Shown here: piece after piece, positions 11,129 through 21,593 of the stretch
How positions within the stretch are numbered: position 1 is the stretch's first letter
Layout: every line of letters begins with the position of its first letter
Origin: Notospermus geniculatus
Taxonomy: Eukaryota > Nemertea > Pilidiophora > Heteronemertea > Lineidae
Assembly (NCBI GenBank): GCA_002633025.1
Contig: NMRB01000497.1
Span: 207,665-271,664 of the forward strand
Length of the DNA: 64,000 nt
Direction of reading: 5' to 3'
Program-made: the position numbers and the translations under genes
Notes under the pieces: model-generated
Databases searched by the model: none
What the model saw: only the letters and a program-made list of their open reading frames with translations
What the model was told of the DNA's origin: nothing

Positions 11129-12094
11129 TTATTCAGTGTCCACTGAGTCCTCTACTTCAACAATCAGTTCCTCATCAGGAGAACACTGCATCCTCAGATT
11201 TTCTATTAACTGTTTTTTAACCAAGTCCGTCACTTTCCCAGTGGTCTCAGTCATGTCGTCGCAAGTGATGGTGAAAGCGTGCCAAGGATCTGGTGTGCCA
11301 TCACCGCGATCAACAAATTTATAACTCAAATGAATAGGCAGATCTTGGCCAGAAGTAGTACAGCCAGGAGTTCCAATCCTCTTCTTCTTGATCAACATTG
11401 GTTCAGGTTGAACGAGCAGTTCTGGCTTTCTTTTCATTCCTGCTTGAACATCAGAAACTGGTGAATCCGCAATCGGTTTCTTCTTAACGCTGCTGGGTGT
11501 TCCATCCGACAATTTGTTGCACAAGAACTGCCCCAACTTCTTCTTCAGTTCTGTTGGATCCTGATTGTGATTGAGGTTTTTTCCTGCCGATTCCATCATA
11601 AACTGAGCAGCGTCACTTTCATCCTCTTCCTCCTCATCATCAATCACGACGGATGAGTTCACGGGCTCCTCTGCATCACCGCCACCGGTATAATCATGGT
11701 CAATGATGAGCCGTTTTGCCCATTGCGCTGTGTCATCTGCAGACCAACCGGTCTTCCTAACACGAAATGATTCACGAACATTATCGGCAATGACGTTCAT
11801 TAACTTCCACGCATTATCCAGTGAGTTCAGACAGGATCTGCAGATCCCAACATTTCTATGTTTCAGAATTTCGTCCAGTATTTTCTTTCCGTACATCTTT
11901 TTGATCTTGAAAGTGAGATTCGATGTCTCCCATTTACGATTGCCAAATCGGAAGACATGTTTATCATGCTTGCTGTAGTATCTTTCTGCTGGACAACCAA
12001 AACAGTTCATTTGTTTCGCCACCTTCCCTCTATCAGTGGAATTTAGTGCTTTTATTTCAGATTCCGGCACTACTTTAAAAGGGCGAGCAGCCAT
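11129..12094 (-). CDS. Protein with two CxxC pairs and basic nuclear-type motifs, unrecognised, intact
   Basis: 321 residues from the Met codon at 12094-12092. This start is preferred over an upstream in-frame ATG (12181) because its context, aaaATGGCTGC, resembles the YY1-type start of housekeeping genes. Seen: C31-x2-C34 and C85-x2-C88 enclosing a basic segment, spacing like a ZAD-type zinc-binding fold; an acidic stretch (VIDDEEEEDESD); two basic clusters (VKKKPIA, IKKKRIGTPG) suited to nuclear import; and a C-terminal ~65-residue folded-looking segment. I do not recognise the family. A TGACGTCA palindrome lies ~80 bp upstream. The TAA stop is part of AATAAA. A single exon with a 3' end this compact could be a retrogene or a domesticated transposon protein. 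Function not assigned. Confidence 0.65.
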   Translation of the reverse strand: MAARPFKVVPESEIKALNSTDRGKVAKQMNCFGCPAERYYSKHDKHVFRFGNRKWETSNLTFKIKKMYGKKILDEILKHRNVGICRSCLNSLDNAWKLMNVIADNVRESFRVRKTGWSADDTAQWAKRLIIDHDYTGGGDAEEPVNSSVVIDDEEEEDESDAAQFMMESAGKNLNHNQDPTELKKKLGQFLCNKLSDGTPSSVKKKPIADSPVSDVQAGMKRKPELLVQPEPMLIKKKRIGTPGCTTSGQDLPIHLSYKFVDRGDGTPDPWHAFTITCDDMTETTGKVTDLVKKQLIENLRMQCSPDEELIVEVEDSVDTE

Positions 12095-12172
12095 TTTGGA
12101 AATTTCAGGATTTGCTACACGAAGGGAGTACCATACGCAAAATGGAAAGTCAAGACTTGCAAAATTACTATA

Positions 12173-12180
12173 TGACGTCA
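12173..12180. promoter_or_regulatory. CRE-like palindrome upstream of the CxxC gene
   Basis: Perfect TGACGTCA about 80 bp before the preferred start of the minus-strand gene, a usual promoter position for CREB/ATF sites. Binding not shown. Confidence 0.4.
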
Positions 12181-12257
12181 TCAGTCAGGTAAGGCTGTTA
12201 TATCGGAGAGGGAAATGGACGGTTCCGACTTTCACAATCAAACCTCTAAACGTCGAT

Positions 12258-12371
12258 CAGTGTTCCCCGTATTTCTGTGTTTTTCTTATTGTTTCCCTCC
12301 TGACGGATTAAGCGGCAGCTAACCCAACAATAACCATTCTAGGCCGCGTCTATTGTTGGGGAACACTGAGC
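12258..12371. repeat. Small inverted repeat with CAGTGTTCCCC ends
   Basis: cagtgttccccgtatttctg on the left mirrors ggggaacactg on the right. hAT-like terminus but no matching target duplication was found. Confidence 0.4.
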
Positions 12372-12465
12372 TACAGAAACACTCACAGTGTTGCACTTTT
12401 TCAAACCACCCTACGGTGGTCGTTTCGTTACAAGGCCTTTTCGTTACAGTCAGTTCGTTACATTA

Positions 12466-12614
12466 GGGAGGTTTCGAAATCAAACGATAAACGTAAACGT
12501 TAACGACAACGTTATTTTTGTACCGAAAATGCAATATAAAATCTGGTTAATGTGTAGTACGAAAAATAACGTTGTCGTAAAGTTTACGTTTATCGTTTGA
12601 TTTCGAAACCTCCC
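12466..12614. mobile_element. MITE family GGGAGGTTTCGAAATCAAAC, copy 1
   Basis: 149-bp element with ~50-bp inverted repeats (gggaggtttcgaaatcaaac, then gataaacgtaaacg, acgacaacgttatttttg on the left; mirrored on the right). TA lies on each side. The same family recurs at 13902-14752 and inside the Link array at 62888-63037. Confidence 0.8.
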
Positions 12615-13901
12615 TATTGTTCGGTCGTTTCGTTACACGGGTTTGATCGTTTCGTGGCGTTTCGGGGGCTTTGCGAAAACTCACTACTAATCATTCATTC
12701 ATTCGTCCGTCTCTCTGACATCATAGCCAACCAATGAGATAAAAGCCCGCGTAAAACTGCCGTCAATGGGTTTCCTTATTTGGTCACGCTTACTACTTCT
12801 CGTGGGATTCTTGCTTGGAGTTCCTGGAAAGATGCAGTGCAACCTCGCTTCCACAGAGTTTCAGACGCCACGGAGAATGTATGCATTGTTACCATGGTTA
12901 CTATCCCGACCCCCTCACTCCTTAATTTTAGGGTACACATATGCTTGTTCCTGAGTTTGAAAGGGACCGGATGGATGGAACCAAGGGAAATTTTCCACTT
13001 TTCCACCCCTTTCCCTGCGGGCCTTTTTCATTTGATGGAAGGAACCAAGATATTTTCACGAAATGAGACTCGGGTATGATGAGCTACACACGAGGCACTC
13101 GAAGGTAAATGCCGGTGTAATGATAAAGCGCGGCCTGACCCGAAAGACGCGTGTACAACGGGAGTGATAACTCTTCGCTGGGTTTGAGAATAGGACTTTA
13201 CCCCTTTTTTATTATTTTTTCGGGAAGAGAACCTTTTGACCCCTTTTAAAGAATTTTTAAGTGCTTAAGCGTTTTAAGTGTTTTTCGGAAATTTTTTCCC
13301 GAACAGTGCTGCCGATTATGACCCCTTTTCCCGCGAAAATTGGAACGAGCATGCGGTATGGTTGACCCGGGTTGACCCCTGAGTGAGGGGGCCGGGGTTA
13401 CTATTATATACCGATCCCGTTCCCAGTATCACGTTGTGTACCATTGAAACTGTAATCTTCGCCGCGAAGACTGATACAAAGCTGAATGTTTTTGGCGCGC
13501 GCGTGCCAGTCGTCAATCAAATCAACTGTCACATTCCCAATTTCCTTTCGGTTCTCTCGTCTGCAAAGCGCGGGTTGGCAGTGCGCCAAATCCAATCTCG
13601 TACCCAGAGTTCAATGCCACATTAAAGCGAATCAACAGTCGTTTTGTAAACAGAAGGATGATGTTTGTAAACATTGCCCTCACAGCCAATCAGAATGCAG
13701 GAAATGAGTGTTTGTAAACAAAGATTCGTCCCCTTTTGCATTCAAATTTGTTGGCCGACACATCGCTTTAAACTCTGGAAAGGGCTAGACCGGTACTACT
13801 TTTCCATAGTGCAAATGCATTGTTGGTGGCGGATGAATTTCTGACCGTTGCACAGTGAATTGCGTAGGGATTCGAAAGAGTTCGTTCTTTTTTCCATAAT
13901 A
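12615..13901. other. Non-coding stretch
   Basis: Starts with degenerate tcgtttcgttaca-type short repeats (also at 12420-12460). No convincing exon follows. A fragment gaattgcgtagggattcg near 13858 resembles the end of the ACTCCCTACGCAG MITE family. Confidence 0.4.
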
Positions 13902-14752
13902 GGGAGGTTTCGAAATCTAACGATAAACGTTAACCTTAACGTTAACGACAACTTTATTTTTGTACCGAAAATGCAATGCAAAATTTCTGGCGTCAGTTTT
14001 TAGAAGCGATGAAGCAGAAACACATCGGCCGCGGGGATTTTTGACCAGTTTCACACTTCCGATGGCTATAGCTCTGCTATCTCTGAACGGATCACAACAA
14101 AAATCACAGACTTCGTAGAGTAATATGTCAGCTTCATTTTGAGGCCAACATCTTGTAAATCAATTAAGCGTGAAGGATTTTACGAAACGAAAACGAAGAA
14201 GGTCATGAGTAACATGAATTTTGAGTTGAACATTTATGGTTATTGATCTATTTATGATAGCTCCCAATAGCTATTGACAACATTGTCCATGTACATATTT
14301 GCATTTTTTAACAGTTTACAAAGGTTTTAAACACCACTTTATCTACCGCCCAGAACCCCGTCTGACCTCCCCAAGAAAATGTCTAAAAATAGATTTTGAA
14401 ATCGCCGAAATTTGTACCTTTCCTGACGTTTGTTCGTACTGCCCAACCAATCAGGTCGACAGCTAATTGTCGGCTATCACCAGACGCAATATGACGTTAA
14501 AACACCGCAAAATAAGGCCGTAAACGTCAAGTAAAGCTTGATTACGTCATACAAATGCCTTGGAAAACTGGTGTAAAAATAGGGGTAGAATAGAATAGAA
14601 TAGAATAGAATAGAATAGAATAGAATATTTATTTCTCTCTCAATAAAACCTACAAAGGGTTATCATGAGGTTAGCAATTCTGGTTAATGTGTAGTATGAA
14701 AAATAACGTTGTCGTAAAAGTTTGGTTTATCGTTTGATTTCGAAACCTCCCC
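13902..14752. mobile_element. MITE family GGGAGGTTTCGAAATCAAAC, copy 2, split by an insertion
   Basis: Left half 13902-13987 ends at ...caaaatttctgg; right half resumes at about 14680 (ttctggttaatgtgtagtat) and closes with gatttcgaaacctcccc. ttctgg is present on both sides of the ~690-bp insert, consistent with a target duplication. The insert includes the short LINE tail at 14582-14679. Confidence 0.75.
14582..14679 (-). mobile_element. Very short 5'-truncated LINE 3' end with (TTCTA)n tail
   Basis: Read on the minus strand: gctaacctcatgataaccct, tttgtaggttttattgagag, agaaataaata, then tandem ttcta. Identical in layout to the 3' end at 14911-14998, so it is a dead-on-arrival copy of the same LINE. 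Confidence 0.75.
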
Positions 14753-14904
14753 ATTAAAACATCGAATACCCAACGGAATGTTAAAATAGTAGTAATTTTA
14801 CAAATACTGGAACAAATTCTAATTTTCGGTATGATTATTTTATCAAATAATTTGTTAAATCGATGAGCACAAGAATCCTGTGCTGGGTTCCAGCCCTTTT
14901 CAGA

Positions 14905-15780
14905 GGTCTTAGAATAGAATAGAATAGAATAGAATAGAATAGAATATTTATTTCTCTCTCAATAAAACCTACAAAGGGTTATCATGAGGTTAGCAAAAAT
15001 GTAAACAGCAACCAATGAAGTTTTGACAGCTCTTTCAGGATTACAGTACACATTTTGGATAATGTTAATAGTTTAGTTCTGCTTTTCCAGTTAAAAAAAT
15101 TGACTAAGTTTACTTTCATAAAACAATCGAGGGCGCCCCATTCTCAAATTTGGAAATAACTCTCTCCTCTTAACATCAAAGTAAGAACAGTGAAAGAAGT
15201 AGTGGACCTCGTCGAGCACATCCTCATCATTACAGAGTGAACAAACAGTCACATTAGGTTCATTGTTGTACAATCTAGCTCTAACTGCAGGTAATTTGGT
15301 TGAACCACATCTAAAAATACAAACATTTCTATAGTACGATAATTTCTTGAGGTATACCTCGAGACCAAAATCAATCTTAAATGTGCGATAGCACTGAACA
15401 CGACCGTCCACGGTCATACCAGCCCGCCATTTTTGAATGAACTGATCTTTTAAATTCTGTGTAACCAAAATTTTCAGCTGTTCGGGTGACATTAAACTAG
15501 GAGATTGCCAAATCATACCAAGTCCGCAATTATTTAGTATATCTCTTTACAGAAGAAATCCATCCTGAGGTCAAGTAACTCTTATTCAAATGATCAATTA
15601 CAACATTACACATAACACATAACATAAGACCACTTACTAACACCAGGTAAGAGTGTGCGCGACCAGAAAGTAACCATCCGGGCTTTTACATCAAGATCAA
15701 GTGGGTAACGGCCTAGTTCACCGTAAATAATTGAGGATGGTGTTCTTAGCCAAGGAACGATGGTGGCGACCTCTTCAGAT
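14905..15780 (-). pseudogene. 5'-truncated non-LTR retrotransposon (LINE), C-terminal ORF2 fragment
   Basis: The minus-strand frame at 15516-15091 carries the LINE ORF2 C-terminus: LKDQFIQKWRAG, FRCGSTKLPAVRARLYN, and a CSLCNDEDVLDEVHYFFHC zinc-knuckle-like motif (CxxC..HxxxxC). Upstream in another frame (15780-15606) a second LINE hallmark reads IIYGELGRYPLDLDVKARMV, so at least one frameshift separates them. The 3' end is the aataaata plus (TTCTA)n tail at 14911-14950. No reverse-transcriptase core remains, so it cannot mobilise itself. The clade (CR1-, Rex- or I-like) is not resolved. Confidence 0.85.
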
Positions 15781-17339
15781 TGCGCCAAATCGGCATTTGA
15801 CTGGCGGGAAATGCTTGGAAAATTGCATCCAGGGAGAGCCAAAATCAAAAAAATTTCTCGGAGCAGACACGATGAGCCACCGTCGGAGCCCAGGCATTCC
15901 AGGGGACCAGGTTAGCAGGTAGGTTCTCAATCGACGTCATCTGTGAACGGCGGCTACATTCGGACGGCCATCGTACACTACCTCGACAGGAGCCTCGGCG
16001 TAGTAATCATCTCGCAATTAGTGATTCGCCGCAAGTGAGTGAATCGTCTTCCACACTTGATATAGTGCAGACCAATACTGATACTTTTTCATGTATTTAT
16101 GGGTTCTTTGCACAATTATTTCGGTGGGATAATTTTATTTATTGTAGATTTGAAGTTATTAAGTGGATTTAGGCAAATTTTTGCTGATGTTAAGTAGCAA
16201 ATCAAATTAAAACATCAAACCCAGAAGTAAACAAACGCACGTGTGGATTAGAAAGTAGTTCCCGGAGCAATATGGCGCTATCCGATATACAACAGAGTTT
16301 AATATACGATGCGCGTGCAAAATCGTTCTCTGACGTTCAGATTGGTAGGTTCTCCAAGAAAATTGTAAATTAATAAAAAAAACGACAAAGAAAACAAATC
16401 GACGCATGCGCAAAAATTTATCGGTCACTGATCCAGGAAGCTGCCAGTGCTAAATACAAGCGTCACTTTTACGGCGGGATCTCTAAAATGTGCAGTGAAT
16501 CTCCTACTGGTGGTTGTCATGAAATCAAAGTGGAACATGGACGACTGGAATTTTCCCTAATACTTCATCTCTCTCCCGGTATGTTATGTGAACCATTATT
16601 TGGTAAAATGGCGGGAATCTGAGCGTGAAGCCGCCATGCTGAAAATACATTGTACCAAAAATAGATAAGCTCTCTTATCTATTTTTGATTGTACGTACAT
16701 GTACAATGAATGAGTCGAAACTCGTTTAACACCTAGCCCATTTAGGCCTACAACGTTTTCACCCCTAAAGCCTAACGTTCACATTTCAAAGTCCCGATTT
16801 CCCGTGTTATCATTTTCCATTTGCCGATTTTGCTTACAACGAACGCTTTTAGGCCTATAACGTAAACTTCATTATAACGACAAGGGCCGACCGCACAGAA
16901 AGTCCGATAGCGCTATCGGCAGTGGTTAAAACTATCCGACTTTCTGTGCTGTCGGTCCAGGGAAGCGGCGGCCTTGCTTATTACTATATAGTCCATGAGC
17001 GGGACCCCAAATTTTGCAGTTTGACCCAAACTTCGTGTCCAGATCCAACATGGATTTTTTGATCAGTCTGATGTCTGAGGTGTCTGAAATCACGTGATAG
17101 GGATTTCAATGATATCGGGTGGGCCAAAAAAACGCATCGAACTTCTAATCTTGATTTCTCAACAACTGTCCATTGTAATTCAATGAAATTTGGTACCGTA
17201 TAATGTAAAGATGTTTTGTTTCACGTGTAAAATTTTTGCATTGATACCTTTGGTATTAGCACCGTATCACTCAATTTAAAAATCATTGTAAAAATGTGTG
17301 ATTCCGGAATCCAAAAAGATAGGAAAAACCCGTCCCGAA
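15781..17339. other. Non-coding stretch with small hairpins
   Basis: No supported gene. A short hairpin element at 16886-16956 (ccgaccgcacagaaagtccg / cgactttctgtgctgtcgg) and at 17037-17080 a diverged copy of part of the palindrome arm that follows. Ends with a 3-N gap at 17340-17342. Confidence 0.5.
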
Positions 17340-17342
17340 NNN

Positions 17343-18963
17343 TGAAACTCTACAATCTGAAACTCTTTTTCTAGAGTTTCAGATTGTAAAGTTCCAGTAA
17401 ATTACCAAGAAAATAAAACAATATCAATTCGTGAAAAAGAAGAAAAAATCGGCACTTTGCAGGTTTCGAACGCCCTCCAAATAGTACACTCGGCTAGTCC
17501 ATGCAATGTATTCAGTCGACAAACAGCGTTGCTAAGCAACGGAGGGGAATCCCGCGCTGTACATTTTGTTCATTGTTGTCAGTTGTTGTCCATGAGCCAG
17601 GCTGATTTTGACTACCAATTTCTTGACCAGATCCAACATGGATTTTGGATCAGTCTGGTCTGAGGTGTATGGGTACTACCGTGGCTGGAAAGTATCATAT
17701 TTATTTTTTGTTCTGAATATTTATTTTTTTTCTAAATTATTATTTTTCATTCTAAATTCGATTTTTTTTCAATTTCCGCCGCATGGCGAAAATTATTTTC
17801 GCCGTGCCCATAATTATTTCCACCACGTGGCGAAAATTATTTCCGCCGTGCCAATAATTATTTCCGCCGCCTGGCGAAAATTATTTTCGCCATGCCCATA
17901 ATTATTTCCACCGTGCCCATAACTATTTCCGCCGCCTGGCGGAAATTACTTACCGCCCATTGGTTGAGGAAATAATGAATGTCAAGGTCACACGCTGCCT
18001 TTGTATCAATGCAAACAAAATGTCTGCTCCGTACTTGGCTTAGGGCGAAGGACCATATTTGACATGACAGATTTGTTGATGATAGGCTACTGGTAGGCCT
18101 TGTTGATGATACATGGCAGCGCGTGACCTTGGTATTCACTGTGTCAACCAATGGGTGGTAAGTAATTTTCGCCACGCGGTGGAAATAATTATGGGCAGGC
18201 GAAAATAATTTTCGCCAGGTGGCGGAAATAATTATGGGCACGGCGAAAATAATTTTCGCCAGGCGGCGGAAATAATTATGGGCACGGCGAAAATAATTTT
18301 CGCCAGGTGGCGAAAATAATTTTCGCCAGGTGGCGGAAATAATTATGGACACGGCGAAAATAATTTTCGCCAGGTGGCGGAAATAATTATGGGCTGGCGA
18401 AAATAATTTTCGCCAGGTGGCGGAAATAATTATGGGCTGGCGAAAATAATTTTCGCCAGGCGGTGAAAATAATTATGGGCACGGCGGAAATCATTATGGG
18501 CGTGGTGGAAATAATTTTCGCCACGTGGCGAAAATTGAAAAAATCGAATTTAGAATGAAAAATAATAATTTAGAAAAAAAATAAATATTCAGAACAAAAA
18601 ATAAATATGATACTTTCCAGCCACGGTAGTACCCATACACCTCAGACCAGACTGATCCAAAATCCATGTTGGATCTGGTCAAGAAATTGGTAGTCAAAAT
18701 CAGCCTGGCTCATGGACAACAACTGACAACAATGAACAAAATGTACAGCGCGGGATTCCCCTCCGTTGCTTAGCAACGCTGTTTGTCGACTGAATACATT
18801 GCATGGACTAGCCGAGTGTACTATTTGGAGGGCGTTCGAAACCTGCAAAGTGCCGATTTTTTTCTTCTTTTTCACGAATTGATATTGTTTTATTTTCTTG
18901 GTAATTTACTGGAACTTTACAATCTGAAACTCTAGAAAAAGAGTTTCAGATTGTAGAGTTTCA
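17343..18963. repeat. 1.6-kb near-perfect palindrome with hairpin minisatellite core
   Basis: The arms (17343-17775 and 18531-18963) are near-identical reverse complements; the arms themselves begin and end with tgaaactctacaatctgaaa and its complement. The core is a ~42-bp minisatellite whose unit contains the self-complementary word ggcgaaaataattttcgcc plus ggcggaaataattatgggca. Even the centre is mirrored: ccgcccattggttgaggaa at 17956 versus tcaaccaatgggtgg at 18144. No coding capacity. Abuts a 3-N gap on the left. Confidence 0.9.
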
Positions 18964-19099
18964 CATTGTGAAGTTCCAGCCTGACGAAGACCCCGGTTGG
19001 GGTCGAAAATTTGCAAATATTCTGGAAATAGCATTTGCAAAAGTCAAATTGTCTGGTTCTCTGTTCGATGACTAAGAAGATATATGTGATTAATTTCAG

Positions 19100-19559
19100 A
19101 CAAGAAAATAAAATCCCCTAATCGCGATGACTGCTTATCGCCATCTGACTCGAGTGGGACACCTTCTGTTAGCACGGATGGGCGATGTTCACCTCCCTAT
19201 CGGCGCAGGTCACCGTCGTATGGTGGACGGTCATTTTCACTCTCACCGAAGTCATATGGAAATTCCCATCTCATGAAAAGACCGTCGTATGGTGGACGGT
19301 CATCTTCACTGTCACCGTCTGGAATAATTCCCATCTCATGAAAAGGCGTTCTAAATCAGCCCAAAGGATGAAGGCGTGCCACAAAAAGGAGCAAATAGAA
19401 AGAGATTTGCATGAAATTCGCAAAGAGGAACAACAACATAAGGCGAAAATAAAATTTTTGAAATTTATGCAATTAAAAAAACGGTGTGAGTTACTCGATA
19501 TTGATAGAGTATTGGAGGCTGCGGACGAGGAGGATAGTGTTGATTCCGCATTTGTGGAA
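19100..19559 (+). CDS. SR-like/charged nuclear protein, exon A (frameshifted)
   Basis: The exon is bounded by ttaatttcag and a GTAAGT donor (19560), leaving in phase 0. It first encodes an Arg/Ser-rich segment (PPYRRRSPSYGGRSFSLSPK) then a charged helical segment (KKEQIERDLHEIRKEEQQHK; LLDIDRVLEAADEEDSVDSA). A ~68-bp tandem repeat inside the exon (19213-19280, 19282-19345) differs by 2 bp in its second copy (ggaataattccc versus ggaaattccc), which puts a TGA at 19339-19341 in the first frame; the second frame continues to the donor. This is either a real inactivating mutation or an assembly/sequence error. Composition suggests a nuclear RNA-associated protein; family not recognised. Confidence 0.6.
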
Positions 19560-19983
19560 GTAAGTCATGTATTAAGTTGTGTAAGGAAGAGCCCGTTTAA
19601 GCAAATTGTTTGATGAATAAGGACTTGTTTGTACATGTTGCTTGTTGTGAACTTTTTATGAAAGTGGCTATTCATCGATTCGGCTTGATAAGCAATACGC
19701 AAAATTTGGCTTGAACGTCGAGCCGGTCTCATTAATATTCATGTGTTTGACCAGGAGGAGATTATTGAACACTGTTAAAAATATCTGTATTTACAGCAGA
19801 ATCTTCACTGCATATTTGACGTAGAATTCATTTCACTGCAAACTGTTGTTTTTTTCACTGGAATTTAACTGCAAGATTGCAGTTTCTCAGTTTAGAAGAC
19901 AGCATTTGTTGTAGAATTTATACCATTTGGCTGTCAAAATACAGTAAACGGGTGGTGTCAAAATACAGAAAAGTGTTGTGTTA

Positions 19984-20125
19984 AGCAAGGTTCATTGGCA
20001 CACGGATTTTGTCCGATTCAGGTCCGTAAAAAATCTATCAAATGGCCTTTAGCGTTGTCGTATCCGGAAAACTAGGGGCAAACGGACTGAAAACGGACCG
20101 GATCCGTGCGCCAATGAACCTTGCT
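19984..20125. mobile_element. MITE with TTA duplication and a visible empty site
   Basis: 142-bp element, ends AGCAAGGTTCATTGGCACAC and GTGCGCCAATGAACCTTGCT, flanked by TTA at 19981-19983 and 20126-20128. The duplicated copy of this intron has the uninterrupted site (gtgTTActctg at ~22090), which proves the boundaries. Confidence 0.92.
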
Positions 20126-20241
20126 TTACTCTGCTGCCAACAAAGTGCTGTCAGCATTTTTAACAGTGAATGGCGCGTCGTACTCAGATTACCAGAATTT
20201 ATTTCTTCATTATACACCAGTTTTTGTCACTTTTTTTGCAG

Positions 20242-20386
20242 AAAACCTCCAATAGCAAGACATTGAAGGAGGAACGAGAAAGGAAGCAGAAGGACCGCGA
20301 AGAGAAACGATTGGCTAAAACTGATGAGAAACCAAGGACACCCAAAACTCTTCCGATGTCACCGACATCTGTGTCACCAGCCCTGT
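20242..20386 (+). CDS. SR-like nuclear protein, exon B
   Basis: Acceptor tttttttgcag and donor GTATGT; enters phase 0, leaves phase 1 (145 bp). Encodes a strongly charged segment (SKTLKEERERKQKDREEKRL, then PKTLPMSPTSVSPAL). Exon A ends phase 0 and exon C begins with two bases, so A-B-C is in register. A second copy lies at 22208-22352. Because 145 is not a multiple of three, including both copies would break the frame, so they can only be used as alternatives. Confidence 0.7.
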
Positions 20387-20439
20387 GTATGTAGGCAGTT
20401 TTCCCGCGAGACTGGTTTCTCTTTGTTAACCCGACGTCA

Positions 20440-20545
20440 TCCTCCCTCCCACAGCAGGGCTTTGGTCTCGCTCCTCTTCATACACTCCACTACGAAGTGA
20501 TGAAGAGGAGCGAGGTAAAAACTCCTGCTGTGGGAGGATGCCCGA
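20440..20545. repeat. Hairpin element, also carried in the duplicate
   Basis: cccacagcagggctttggtc with ctcgctcctcttcat on the left mirrors atgaagaggagcgaggtaaa and actcctgctgtggg on the right. Second copy at 22415-22510 moved with the segmental duplication. Confidence 0.6.
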
Positions 20546-20560
20546 CGTTGGAGAAATCTG

Positions 20561-20666
20561 GACCCATGTTCCCGAAGCCGTCGTAAGGTTAACGATATCG
20601 TACGCTATGCATTTTTCCAGTTTTAACGATGTCGTTAACCTAACGACGGCTTCGGGAACATGGACC
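20561..20666. mobile_element. MITE GACCCATGTTCCCGAAGCCG, present in one duplicate only
   Basis: 106 bp with inverted repeats gacccatgttcccgaagccg / cggcttcgggaacatggacc. CTG lies on both sides (20558-20560, 20667-20669). The paralogous site near 22531 reads gagaaatctgtaactg without the element. Confidence 0.85.
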
Positions 20667-21111
20667 CTGTAACGTTAAATGATATTTATTTACCAGATGA
20701 ACTATCAATGAAAGATACATTTACTGGTAATAGGAATCATGATAGTACATGTACAGGGTACCTCTCTATTAAGGACACCTTCAAGGCTGTTAACATGATG
20801 CTAACAGGCTGTTTGCGAGAGTACATGTACAGTCTTGTTCGTATTAATATCAACACCTATTATCTCAAATATCTCATAAACCACCAAACCAATTTAAATG
20901 CGGTTTTCTGCATAAGGTCAGAAATCTTGTTGACTACAACCAGGCATCAATGTTTTTGCACAAGATTCACTTCTTCATTGCGTAATCTGTCATTGAAAAA
21001 AGGTCCAAAAAAAAACTTTTTTGTTTCTGGATTTTTCACCAAAATTCCTTGGCCAGAATGAAGTTATGCCAACATAAAGGTGATTTAGCAAGTTACTGTC
21101 AAAATACGTCG

Positions 21112-21592
21112 TTTAGTTTTTGAAAAATTGACGTTTTTGTAAAGCTATATCAACACCACTTGTCTTCCACTGCCGACAACTTATGAGACGGTCCCAACAT
21201 AATAATGCAAACCATACTTCATGTCCCTTGTGTAGGCCGTCAGTGCATACAAAATCCATAGATCTATAGTACAGCGCTGAGTCCTATGTGGCAAAAGTGT
21301 TACATAATAATTTTTTCAAGTGTGTGGAGGCTTTAGTGACCAATTCACGCACTGGTTAACTTCAAACAAAGATGACAAAGGCTACTAAGTTCTTTCTCAA
21401 TGCCTGTTACTTTTTGCAATACAATGTTATAAATAACCAGTACAGGTCACAACATTTATCTCTGCCTATACAGTGACCCATGCATGGTGTATGGATTGTA
21501 TTATTATGTAGGGGCCGTCTCATAAGTTGTTGGTAGTGGAACACAAGTGGTGTTGATATAGCTTTACAAAAACGTCAATTTCTCAAAAACAT
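21112..21592. mobile_element. Inverted-repeat element at a duplication breakpoint
   Basis: ~95-bp arms (tttgaaaaattgacgttttt, gtaaagctatatcaacacca, cttatgagacgg on the left; mirrored at 21499-21592). The right arm ends exactly where the duplicated exon A segment starts. Confidence 0.75.
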
Positions 21593-21593
21593 A

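Noticed and set aside
18975-19010. Hammerhead-ribozyme-like core (ctgacga, gacccc/ggggtc stem, gaaa)
   Set aside because: One extra A lies between CUGANGA and stem II, and no stem I or cleavage-site partner was found; a similar word at 23108 breaks the stem. Left as a curiosity.
19185-19613. 142-codon ORF beginning MFTSLSAQ as an independent gene
   Set aside because: Its first ~45 codons are an out-of-frame reading of the Arg/Ser-rich repeat, and its last codons run past a good donor into the intron; treated as exon A with a frameshift.
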